NCBI GenBank assembly: GCA_947044365.1 | Contig: OX345653.1 | Span: forward strand, 1,523,001 to 1,587,000 | Source of the DNA: Petrosia ficiformis | Lineage: Eukaryota; Porifera; Demospongiae; Haplosclerida; Petrosiidae | Direction: 5' to 3' | DNA length: 64,000 nucleotides | Shown: positions 21,579 to 32,400 of the stretch, piece by piece | Numbering within the stretch: position 1 is the first letter of the stretch | Layout of the letters: every line of letters begins with the position of its first letter | The notes under the pieces: model-generated | Database searches by the model: none | Seen by the model: the letters and a program-made list of their open reading frames with translations, nothing else | What the model was told of the DNA's origin: nothing | Program-made: the position numbers and the translations under genes

Positions 21579-22499
21579 ATGAAGTTTCTTCTCGTCTGTT
21601 GTCTTTTGGTTGCCCTTTCTGAGGCCTCTGATCCTGTACCATTAGTCCTCTGGCATGGAATGGGAGATACATGCTGTAATCCCCTTAGCATGGGACGTAT
21701 TAAGAGCCAGATCGAAGAAAAAGTAAAGGGTATTTATGTTTTCTCTATACAAATTGGAAGCAATTTTGTAGATGATGAGCTCAGTGGATTCTTCAAGAAT
21801 TCAAATGAACAGATTAAAATAGTTTGTGAGCAGCTTTCACAAGATCCTAAACTTAAGAATGGGTTTAATGCTATGGGGTTCTCTCAAGGAGGCCAGTTTT
21901 TGCGTGCCTTGGTCCAACGTTGTGGTAATATCACTATGCATAACTTGATATCTGTTGGAGGACAACACCAAGGAGTATATGGGTTCCCAAAATGCATTGG
22001 AGAGAAGTATGAACTGTGCGACATCGTACGACGTTTACTAAATGAAGGAGCATACATTAGTGAGATCCAGAAAGATTTGGTGCAAGCCGAATACTGGCAT
22101 GATCCATATAATCTAAAGGAGTATAGAGAGAAATGTGTATTCCTGCCAGATATTAATCAGGAAAATAGCGTAAATCCGGACTATAAAGCTCGTCTGTCAA
22201 AATTATCAAATTTTGTAATGGTGAAGTTCCTGAATGATACAATGGTAGACCCAAAAGACAGCGAATGGTTTGGATTTTACAAAGATGGGCAAAGTGTAGA
22301 GACATATCACCTTTTTGACAGTGAGCTATATAAAAAAGATCTCCTAGGTCTGAAAATCCTTAATGATGCTAAACGCCTCCACTTCATTGGAGCTCCCTGG
22401 GATCATCTTCAGATGACAACTGATTGGTTTATGAAAAATCTGGTCGAACCTTTTGTTGATGTTAATTTCGATAATGTTCGTACGCCGGTGGTCTTTTGA
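21579..22499 (+). CDS. ppt1: Palmitoyl-protein thioesterase 1, intronless
   Basis: Lysosomal thioesterase that removes fatty acyl groups from S-acylated cysteines during protein turnover. 306 aa from ATG 21579, chosen because a signal peptide (KFLLVCCLLVALSEA) starts there; human PPT1 is also 306 aa. Conserved blocks: VLWHGMGDTCCNPLSMG, GFSQGGQFLRALVQRC with nucleophile Ser102, SVGGQHQGVYGFPKC, TMVDPKDSEWFGFY with likely catalytic Asp224, and PWDHLQMTTDWF with His276. All three triad positions are present. The whole coding region is one exon, unlike every neighbour, so it may derive from a retrocopy or have lost its introns. Very secure family assignment. Confidence 0.97.
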   Translation: MKFLLVCCLLVALSEASDPVPLVLWHGMGDTCCNPLSMGRIKSQIEEKVKGIYVFSIQIGSNFVDDELSGFFKNSNEQIKIVCEQLSQDPKLKNGFNAMGFSQGGQFLRALVQRCGNITMHNLISVGGQHQGVYGFPKCIGEKYELCDIVRRLLNEGAYISEIQKDLVQAEYWHDPYNLKEYREKCVFLPDINQENSVNPDYKARLSKLSNFVMVKFLNDTMVDPKDSEWFGFYKDGQSVETYHLFDSELYKKDLLGLKILNDAKRLHFIGAPWDHLQMTTDWFMKNLVEPFVDVNFDNVRTPVVF

Positions 22500-23137
22500 T
22501 AATCATCTCCTCTCTACTGCTGATATATATTTCACATACTGTATTCCCCTGTTTACATGCTAATAATAATTATTTTATTTTTAATAGTTCTTAAACACCA
22601 GTTATTGTGATCACAATTGGTACATTTAATCTGCCAGTGATATTTCAGTTAATGATACTGCTATATTCTCAGCCCCTCCTGGGCTGGTATAAGATATTAT
22701 AATGGTGCATAGTGTTTACACTGTGATTTAGAGCAGTCAATGTGCAATAGCTAGCTAAACGTGTAGTGACAACTTTATTATCTCTGGTGGAAGCAAACCT
22801 CATGAATACCAGACAAAACTGATTTGTTACAAGACATTGAGACACAGTAAAAAATCTTCCATTATTCTGTCCAATTAATTGATGTTGTGAATAACAGACA
22901 GATATTATATCCCCAACACAGACCAAAGCTAGTATGAAGGATGATAATGACTTGTGCTTGATCAAAATAAATGATAGCAGTCGTTGTGCAAGAGGTTTCC
23001 TCCTCTTGGGTGCTACATGAGACTACACTCACCCAGAGTTACATGTGAACATTAGCACTAACATATACGTACAGTTACAAATTAAAAATAATTATACGAA
23101 ACATTAGAATTAAAAAACACATCACTTATAGGCTTTA
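22500..23137. other. Intergenic, no gene recognised
   Basis: Convergent 3' flanks of PPT1 (plus) and Fz-C (minus). There is a minus-strand open frame 22669-22965 but it has no recognisable domain, splice context or start context. AT-rich; no repeat identified by eye. Confidence 0.6.
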
Positions 23138-24138
23138 TTACTTCTCTATGCTATTCTCATATGTAGATGAACTAATCTCTATACTGTCAGGATGAGGAGA
23201 TAGGTTAGAGTGGATATCCTCTACCTCTACTTCATGAACCTTTTGCTGAAAACGTCCACAAAATTGCCTCAATTCTTGACCAACTCTCCTCCAATTTACA
23301 ATAAATACTAGATTTGCTACTGGTAACAGTCCCATCATAAAAGTTGAAGTTGCATTTAAACCTGGATGTACATACTTCTCAAAGTGTTTACGAGTACATG
23401 TTGAAATGTTCCCATAATATTCACATTCGAAATAATCTACAACTTCTTTTGCAAAGTTGTCTTGATCTCCTGTTGCTGTTGCAAAATACAAGTGTGCTAC
23501 AAATTCAACTATAACATAATAACAAAGTACAAACAAGATCTTTCTCTCGGCAAAACTGATATTAAAAGCTCGTTTCTTTGGTGTAAAGATTCCTTGATGC
23601 TGAAGAGTAGATTGATTAAGGGAAATGAGTGAATGACAAATACAATTAACTTCAGTTGCTTACCTTATGCACAACCCAAAACATAGGTATAAACATACAC
23701 ACTCCAATAGCTACTATTACATTAACGCCTAACACTGTAGAATAGTACCAAAAGTTAGCATTTTTTGATACACAAAGAAGAGGAGGGAATGTAACAATTG
23801 TATAATTCCATTCTGGTTTAATAAGAGTATAACAGCTGGAAGAGGAATGAGAATACCTGTAGTGGAGGATGGATTTAAATATAACTATCACGTTTTCTAT
23901 TTACAAAGAGATGTACATATGTGTGTATATGCTCTGAATGCATATAATTATATATATATATATTATATGTGGCTTACACTAGTACTATTTTTATAGTTAC
24001 TAAAACATCAATAATAGGATTTGAAAACTTTTGAAAGGGAACAAAATGGGCTTTTTTACACTTCCTTTTAGTAGGTGCAGCTTTGCATGAAGTCACAAAA
24101 GTAAAGGCAGTGAAATGTACATTCATGTGTTGTTTAGC

Positions 24139-24328
24139 CAATGCTTCCCCAGGATAAATATTAACTTATTAAGGGTGGAGGAGTGCATCAGTGGTACATG
24201 ACATTTGGTCAACAATGTTCACTCAGTGTTGTGAAACAGTGTTTTTCAGAGTAAATTGTAAAAGTAAAGGATGAGGAGTAAGACTAAGTGAGGGAACACC
24301 ATGGTCCTACCCTTTGAGGGAACACTGG
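24139..24328 (+). mobile_element. Family E miniature element, second copy
   Basis: Runs from GCTTCCCCAGGATAAATATT to GAGGGAACACTG, colinear with 10355-10517 (GTGGAGGAGTGCATCAGTGG is shared). Confidence 0.6.
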
Positions 24329-24735
24329 TTTAGCACTAGGCACTAGCTAATCAGTAGCATCAGTTTTAGGACAGAAAGTCTAAATTCACCAGCAACAGTA
24401 AAAACTGCTTGTGAGAAAAGACACTGAATATGGCTGTCCAGTCACCATTCATATGAAGAAGATAGCAAGCCATGTGTCAAAACAACTGTACATTATTTGT
24501 TAGTGATCAATTCACTGTAGAATGTTGTAAGCTTTATCAGTCTTTCAGACAAAAGAGAAATAAAAGGCTAAACACTGACCAATGCAAAAAGTGTCTGATC
24601 AATTCTATTCATTTAAAAACGATTATTGAAACATACTTAGTAATTGCTTGTATATTTACTGCTATTGTTCTATTCACTCGTATTGTGTATAGTGAAAAGT
24701 TGTTTCATCCTTTTATAGTTACTGTAACTACAGCA

Positions 24736-25110
24736 TGTATGTCTGTATGTCTGCATGTCTGTAAGTATGTACGTATGTCTGTATGTGTGTGTATGTGTGT
24801 ATGTATGCATGTATTTATGTATGTATGTATGTATGTATGTATGTATGTATCTATGTATGTATTTATGTATCTATGTATGCATGTATGTCTGCATGTCTGT
24901 AAGTATGTATGTATGTATGTATGTATGTATGTCATGTATGTATTTATGTATACATGTATATATACATACATATGTATGTACGTATGTATGTACGTATGAA
25001 TGTATGCATGTACATATGTACGTACATATGTACACATATACACATACAGACTTACATAGACATACATACATACATACAGACATATGTACACACATACAGA
25101 CATACAAACA
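24736..25110. repeat. GTAT/GTCT microsatellite switching strand polarity
   Basis: (GTAT)n and (GTCT)n units to about 24960, then alternating TACGTATG, then (ACAT)n/(ACAG)n to 25110. The left half can therefore fold back on the right half as a long imperfect hairpin. In an Fz-C intron. Confidence 0.9.
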
Positions 25111-25554
25111 TACCAGAGCTGAAACGAATATTCGTTAAAGTTGCCAAACATGTATCTTTGGTATTCAGTTACATACATACATACTAAAATACATGATCAC
25201 ATAATTACTGAATATAATTACCTATAATCACAAGTATTAAATGTATATATTTTTGATATTTTTCAGTCCTCTTAGCTCTAAATGGGAACATGACTTTGTA
25301 GAATATTGAACAGACATGAAAAAACCACCATAACATGATACTCACTAAGAAATAGTACAGCAATTGTTGTATCGTGAGGACTTTGTTCCCATTTATCACA
25401 TCGTGGTGTACAGGTATTGTTAATCTCATAAAAATCATCTCGACATGTAACATCACATGACGAGTTAATGATATCCATAGCAGGTAGGGTACTTCTATTT
25501 CCAGCTATATAATGTATGTACGTATGTAGGTGTGTGTGTAGGTGTGTATATACG

Positions 25555-25800
25555 TGTTGGGTGGAACCCCTGTCCTGGTCATTCCACTAAGGTGAGCAGC
25601 GAGGGACCAACACCAAATAGTATAAAGTTCAGTCAAGTCACTGATCTCACAGACGATGACTCTCCCCTAAGGTTACCCACATCGAAAAGTGCTTTGTTCA
25701 TACATGTTGGGTGGAACCCCTGTCCTGGTTTATACCACTGAGGTGAGCAGCGGGGAACCTGCTCCAACTAGTGTATGTAGATGTGTATTTTTATGTTGGG
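25555..25800. repeat. Two-copy direct repeat, GTTGGGTGGAACCCCTGTCC
   Basis: GTTGGGTGGAACCCCTGTCC occurs at about 25556 and 25706, each followed by CACT(A/G)AGGTGAGCAGC; a third partial GTTGGGTGGAA is at 25795. Identity of the element is unknown. Confidence 0.75.
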
Positions 25801-26230
25801 TGGAAGGGGCAAGCTAACTGAACACACAATTAAAGCATGCAGTGTCACAAACAGTATTTAACAACCTTAACTTTTAACATATTCACATATGCTTTGATAC
25901 TTTGGTGTTATTGGACTCCTGACAGGGATAGTCTGGCCTTGGGAACCAGAAATGGGGGTTAAAGACATCTTTGGTGGGGCCCCAACCCTCCCCTCTCTAT
26001 CCGTATCTGGAAATGCTCAGAGTCCTGTTTACCAATGCATCAGTAAATACATGTAATAATCACTTACTTTCAAAATCTTGAAGTTAAATAATGGCCCATT
26101 CTTATTGGATTACAACAGATCTAATTCCCTTGTAAATCATGTGCTTTTACACATGTGGTCTATTAATTAACCTTAGGTGGGCGTTTGTTAATTATTAATT
26201 AAAATTATTGCAAGGCCACTATATATACAG

Positions 26231-26233
26231 ATG

Positions 26234-26316
<83 letters not shown>

Positions 26317-26532
26317 TGTATGTACATATGTATGTTTGTATGTATGTATGTATGTTTGTATGTATGTATGTACATTGTGTATGTGTATGTATGTATGTAT
26401 GTATGTATGTATGTATGTATGTATGTACATATGTATGTATGTATGTGTGTATGTATGTATGTATGTATGTATGTATGTATGTATGTATGTATGTATGTAT
26501 GTATGTATGTACATTGTGTATGTGTATGTATG

Positions 26533-26566
<34 letters not shown>

Positions 26567-26960
26567 TGTACATACGTACGTACATATGTATGTATGTATG
26601 TATGTGTGTATGTATGTATGTATGTATGTATGTATGTATGTACATACGTACGTACATATGTATGTATGTATGTGTGTATGTATGTATGTATGTATGTATG
26701 TATGTATGTATGTATGTATGTATGTATGTATGTATGTATGTATGTATGTATGTACATTGTGTATGTGTATGTATGTATGTATGTATGTATGTATGTATGT
26801 ATGTATGTATGTATGTACATACGTATGTACATATGTATGTATGTATGTATGTGTGTATGTATGTATGTATGTATGTATGTATGTATGTATGTACGTACGT
26901 ACGTACGTACGTACATATGTACGTATGTATGTATGTATGTATGTATGTATGTATGTACAT
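26231..26960. repeat. (GT)n then (GTAT)n with higher-order repeats
   Basis: Pure (GT)n at 26236-26313, then GTAT arrays to 26960. The interruption GTACATTGTGTATGTGTATG recurs near 26370, 26510 and 26753, and TACATACGTACGTACATATG at 26571 and 26642, so blocks of 130-250 bp have been duplicated. It produces six-frame open reading frames over 240 codons long that are artefacts. It abuts an Fz-C CRD exon. Confidence 0.95.
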
Positions 26961-27711
26961 GTGAGTATGGGTGTTACAATGCCAAGCAAACCTGGAGGAT
27001 GTGTTTGTGGAGGGAAGATTGCACAGTTTGGTACAAACTGTTTAGCCAGTTGCCACTCTGCACAAACTTTAGTACTGACATACAAACACTGTTCCTTTGA
27101 TGGCATATATACATCACCATTGGTACATTGGCGTAGAGGAAACACATACTGACACAGAAAAGGTATGGCAGCGTTCTGACAGTCTGTACTGTTAAATGTA
27201 GCTGTGGAGAGATTAGTTATAAAACATTACATTAATATTGAAGTAAACAAAAATCAGTATAATTAAATATGTATATGTTATATGCCTCATTGGGTCATCC
27301 CTTGGATGATTTGATTCATCAATTATTTGTTTTCAGTGTTATGCTGCTAGAGTATAACACTGAATATGCATGCACCCCCCCCCCCCCCATCCCTAACTAC
27401 TCACAAATCCAAAACAAACCCTGACAATGTCCAACAATACTCACCAATAAGCGTAGAAATGTTATTCTCCAGGGTTTTTTGATCTCTTGATGCATTCACA
27501 AATACATCCTCGTTCTGACCAATAGCACACTCTTGCCATGTTTGTAGAAATGATTTACAATAAGTACCTTTATAAATATCTGGGGTATAACATGAAGTTG
27601 GTGGGACATAGCTCCAAGTTAGACTTTCAGAACAGTTTGTAGTATTACTTTCAGCATAGTGTGTGCAGTACTATTGAAAAATAACATGTGTATACATGCA
27701 TATAATATTAT

Positions 27712-27873
27712 GTCAGTGTTTTCCTTAGGATCATATTATTGGGGGAGGAGAAAAGCTTTATCTCCTCTTATAAAGTCCAGTACTTAGTGCTTCTCATAAC
27801 CAAATTTTAGAGATGGAATTAAGATGTTTTGAGGGGAAATTTCACCCCTTAAAGGCCCTGAAAAAAACACTAT
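27712..27873 (+). mobile_element. Family E miniature element, third, diverged copy
   Basis: Starts TCAGTGTTTTCCTTAGGATC and ends CCTGAAAAAAACACTA; layout and length resemble 10355-10517. Confidence 0.5.
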
Positions 27874-28417
27874 GTATGTGTATAATATAAGTGACTGAGA
27901 ATTGAAAAAGGTGAAAATTATTAGTTTCAACATGTAGCAAAATGATGGTGTATAGTATGTTGATTTTCAGATATATGTAGTACAATGATACCTCTAATCC
28001 AGAACTACTCTTTCTATTGATATGGTAATTCAATTATCAACAATTTAATGAAAGTCACCTTTTTTACGTCATGCATTGATTGAATGCAAGAAGTCAGTCT
28101 TCCTTCAGAGTAGGAGGGGCTAGCAATGTGGACATAACTATTCCTCACTTGTGATTGTCGTAAAATGATTGGTGTTGAAAGTAAGCACAAAGTAATAAAC
28201 ATAGCACTCAGAATGACTGCAATCTCTATTGATTTGGCTGCTTTTGGTGAAAAACTTAGCCTTTCTTCTTTGGTCTTAATTTTAGGAATTCCTCCATTGT
28301 TTTTTCTAATTGCAGAATATGATTGATAATGAGGTGGTCTTGAGAAGAAGATAAATTCTTTGCTCCAGTCGAGGAAGAGAGAGAGGCATAGTTGAATCTG
28401 CTTTTTTGTACACTCAT

Positions 28418-29439
28418 CTCTTGCTTCTACCCACGTAAAATTTTCACTCCCACGCTGTCTTCAGACTTTTGATGGCTACAAGTTTTTATGAATATTGTTG
28501 TGGCTGGGATAGTGAAACAGAAAATTACATAGTACAATGTATTCTTGTTGTCAAATTCCAAGGACCGTGTTCGAGACTGTTCTTCAAAAACAAAGTTACA
28601 CCAGTTGTTGACACATAACATCTAGTCTATATATACTTGTGACACAATTCTGATGCAATTTATCCATTTTTAGAATGAGATATATATAAGAAGTTCCAAT
28701 GATTTTTGATTTGTAGCTATTATGGTCAGGAACATACGTCCCACTATATATTTGGTACTCCAATGATTTGTGATACAAATAATATATCTTAATATCATAA
28801 CAAGATATTAAATCACTGTTATTGACAAGAGTATATTATAGTAAATAATTGATGTGGACTTCTATTTACAAGAAAACCTCAAATACTACTATATTCATAC
28901 AGGACAGTCTTTCTTGAATTGTTACTAGCTACATTTCTTAAACAGTAAATATAGGATGCACACCCGTCAACTTTCTTTTTCAGCTTCACTCAATGAAAGA
29001 AACTATGACCTTACTAATGCGAGATTTGTGCTTTTTACTCTCAAATTGCTCCCAGTTTTAAGTATACAATAGTTTGGCTTATAGCACAGTCATGTCTCAC
29101 AGATGGATATGAATATAGCGATGTAACATGTGATTGGTTATAATTGGAGGTATACTTGCAACACCTCCGCTCCACTTGAGGAATCCATATTTCATTTCTA
29201 TTGGCAAGTTTGCTTCAATTTGTGTGACACACATTATTATTACACACTTCATGTCTACATAACTTTAGCATAGAAGGGATTCACTTGTGAACACATTTTC
29301 GCTAAAATCGCCACAAAAAATGTAAATATATACATAAAAATTCATATATATTATAATATATATAATTTATTACAATTATAATTATTTTCTTTTAAAAAAT
29401 TCATACATATATAAAACAAACACGCACACACATCACACA
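28418..29439. other. Intergenic between Fz-C and Fz-D, no gene recognised
   Basis: AT-rich spacer between the Fz-C start and the Fz-D stop. Minus-strand frames at 28427-28621 and 28596-28778 show no domain and no splice partner. No repeat was identified. Confidence 0.55.
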
Positions 29440-32400
29440 CTATTCTTTCACACCATTGATCTCATAAGTAGATGGATCAGGATGAGGAGATAGGTTAGAG
29501 TGGATATCATCTATCTCTACTTCATGAAAGTTTCGATGACAACACCTGTTACTAAAACGTTTCATTATTTGACTAACTCTTCTCCAATCTACAACAAAGA
29601 CTAGGTTTGCTACTGGAATTAGACCCATAAAGAAATATGTAGCTGCAGTTAATCCTGGATAAACATATCTTTCAAAGTATTTGCGTTCACATCTACCTGC
29701 TGGAAAATCCCCAAAATACTCGCAAGTAAAATATTCAGTTACAGCTTTAATAAATTTTTCTTGATCTTGCGTTGATAATCCAAAATGACAAAGTGTCAAA
29801 ACTCCAAATACAACATAAAAACAGAGTACAAACAAGATCTTCGTTTCTGCAAAGCCGATATTAAGAGCTCTTTTCTTTGGCCTAAATATTCCTTGATGCT
29901 GAAAAGAAAAGAAGTGGTAAATAGTAATTGATGTTAGGTATACAACTACTTACCTTATGCACAACCCAAAACATGGGTATGAACAAACTCACACCAATAG
30001 CTAGTAATACATTAACAACTAAAATGGCAGAGTAGTAAAACATGTTAGCATTTCTTGATACACAAAGTAGAGGAGGGAAAGCATTAAATGTGTAAGAGAA
30101 ATTTGGCTTAGTAAGAGTGACTACAACAGCTGGAAGGGGGAGGAGTATACCTAATAAGATGAGAGAAGCAAGAAATAACTTCAACTAACACACCATTAGC
30201 TAAGATTTTGTACATACATAGTTATTATTATACAAAAGACTGTAAAACTAAATCTGGCAGCTCAGGCCTGGGCTGGACTACTTGCGTGTATCCCTATCAT
30301 TGTCAGTTAATCCTCTAAGATAATCATGCAATATCAAGCACAGATATTTTCCTCAGCTAAAACAATATATTTGGAGAAAAGTATCCCCCCTATGTAATAC
30401 TTTCTCATGCTTACAACACAACAGCCTATTATAGTTATTACATATTCTTGTTAATTTTTTAGAGGATCTTGTAGAACTTTAGGAATATATTTCAGGTAGA
30501 ATAACTATACCGAGCCCCCTGAAATGACGCAACTTCCTCAAACTATGTATATTTACAATGCATAGTCACATATGTAACACAAGCATATAAATATACATTA
30601 AACCATGTGGAAAGCAATCATAGGGATCGTTGGTCCTGTGGGCCATTAAAAAAACCATTAAATATATTCTGCCTTGAGATAGTGCATTTTACCACTCCAA
30701 AATTTTTTCTATGGTGCAATGCAGCTGTACTTGCTTTAATAGCTAGTAATGTAATTCAATACCAAAGTACTCAATATTTCGATACCACGCCTGAACTTTT
30801 GTGGTATCGAGTAATGTCCAAGTCACCACCTCCATTTTAATCTGACACACCCATTCAACAGAAACATCTTGATAGCTCTTCAGTCTACATTTTAAACTGA
30901 ATTTGTATAAAATTTGATGTATATGTAAGCACATGTATTATGCGCATGTACATTATGAAGTATTGGTATCGTATTGAAATGAAAATTACTGGTATCATGG
31001 CCCACCACTATTAATAGCAGTTGGCACATGATCCTCAATTTTATATACAAACAAGAGTTCTTACATGTACTTACGTCCCCGACAGACAAACATATTCTTG
31101 TGGTACTTGTGAGTATAGTTTTCTTATGTATAAATTATTTATGTTTATATAGCACTCATGTTTAAATAGGGTTGTTACTACTATATAAACAAACCACTGA
31201 GGAGAGTTCCTCGAGGATCAAAGATCCTTAATCTACCAATCCTAGTTCGCAAGGCTAGGTAGCCCAAGTTGTTCTACATTTTTAAAACTTTTAAAATTTT
31301 TTTTATACAAGTGTTTTGACCAAATGTGGCTTAACGAGGAAACTAGAATAGCACAAGTGCTAATGTTAACCAGCTCCCCGGGACCGACGGCTTTACATCC
31401 CCTCCGAAGGATGCGGTGATAAACACCTTCTCATTTTTGAGGGTAGAGCTGAGTAAACTCATATATAGGCGAGAGAAAAAGCCTGACCCTAGTGGGGCTA
31501 GAACCAGCAACCTTTCGATTGCAGGCTAGCACTTTAACCAGCAGGCCACTAGAACCCCCTACATGTAATTTGTGTATCCATTTAATGCTATTGTTTACAT
31601 AAAACATATACATATATAGCAATATACATATATATGTACATACATATGTATGTATGTACACACTTATGTACTTTCACACACACAATTACCTATAATCACA
31701 AGTATTATATGTATATATTTTTGATATTTTTCAGTCCTCTTAGCTGTAAATGGGAACATGACTTTGTAGAATATTGAACAGACATGAAAAAACCACCATA
31801 ACATGATACTCACTAAGAAATAGTGAAATGTTGCTCCTGTAGTGAGTGAGAAGAGTGAGAGGAAAGATTTATATGTTAGAGTGAGAATGAAATGGAATGA
31901 TAGTTCCAGGTCTTATTGGTAGTATACAACTGTAAAGTGTTTGTTTCTTTTATGTCTTACCGGCAACAGTACAAAATGTTGTTGGATTTAGGATACTCTC
32001 TGTGAGGTTCTTCGAACTACAGTAGAGTGCAGGACGATCAAATGAACTTATAATAACAAAGATAGCTACAAGGAAAAGTGCTATTAGATTTGTTACAGAT
32101 TACAGAAGGACTCACCAATAATACAAACATCTATTGTCATGTAGATCAGAAACACAGAAGGGAAAGTGAACCTAATGTATGGATATAGGTATATGTTATA
32201 ACACACCTACTACATAGTGTTATATCAGATTTATAATTACCAAGCCTAAAGGTGATGTTATTATAAATCTCTTATACATGAGTAGGTGTGTTATAATGAA
32301 TATATTTCCAGAAAGCCAGAACTACTGTAGGTGTGTGTAGCTTCTCCTAACGTTTTGTATTGAGTTTGGTTCAGATAAGTTAGTGTTGTAGTCTTCTAGG

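Larger units (their letters stand above)
23138..28417 (-). pseudogene. Frizzled-like receptor Fz-C, pseudogene
   Basis: Recognisable exons: 28417-28149 (N-terminal cytoplasmic/TM), 27670-27445 and 27201-26992 (CRD, with FLCQYVFPLRQC), 25504-25222 (fused), 23856-23664 and 23599-23138 (TM4-TM7 and tail). Lesions relative to Fz-D/Fz-E: exon 1 is out of frame between SSSQDH and YQSYSA; a deletion joins the pre-TM1 exon at CACGATACAACAATTGCTGTAC directly to the TM3 exon (TATTTCTTAGTGAGT), removing TM1, TM2 and ECL1 and shifting frame; the TM4 exon is 4 nt short (193 versus 197). The small exon 2 is not visible. The CRD exons remain open. An intron holds a 700-bp microsatellite complex. Pseudogene status is robust. 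Confidence 0.9.

Noticed and set aside
22669..22965. 98-codon minus-strand frame between PPT1 and Fz-C
   Set aside because: Weakly hydrophobic start but no recognisable domain, no splice partner, and AT-rich noncoding composition.
26188..27152. Open frames of 240-310 codons of Tyr/Ile/His/Thr or Cys/Met/Val/Tyr repeats
   Set aside because: Pure products of (GT)n and (GTAT)n arrays, open in several frames of both strands at once; only 26992-27201 (minus) is a genuine exon. The same applies to 44225-44644, 54948-55525, 4144-4450 and 24705-25187.
28427..28778. Two minus-strand frames upstream of Fz-C as extra receptor exons
   Set aside because: No similarity to the N-terminal exons of Fz-D or Fz-E, and the Fz-C start at 28417 already matches those.
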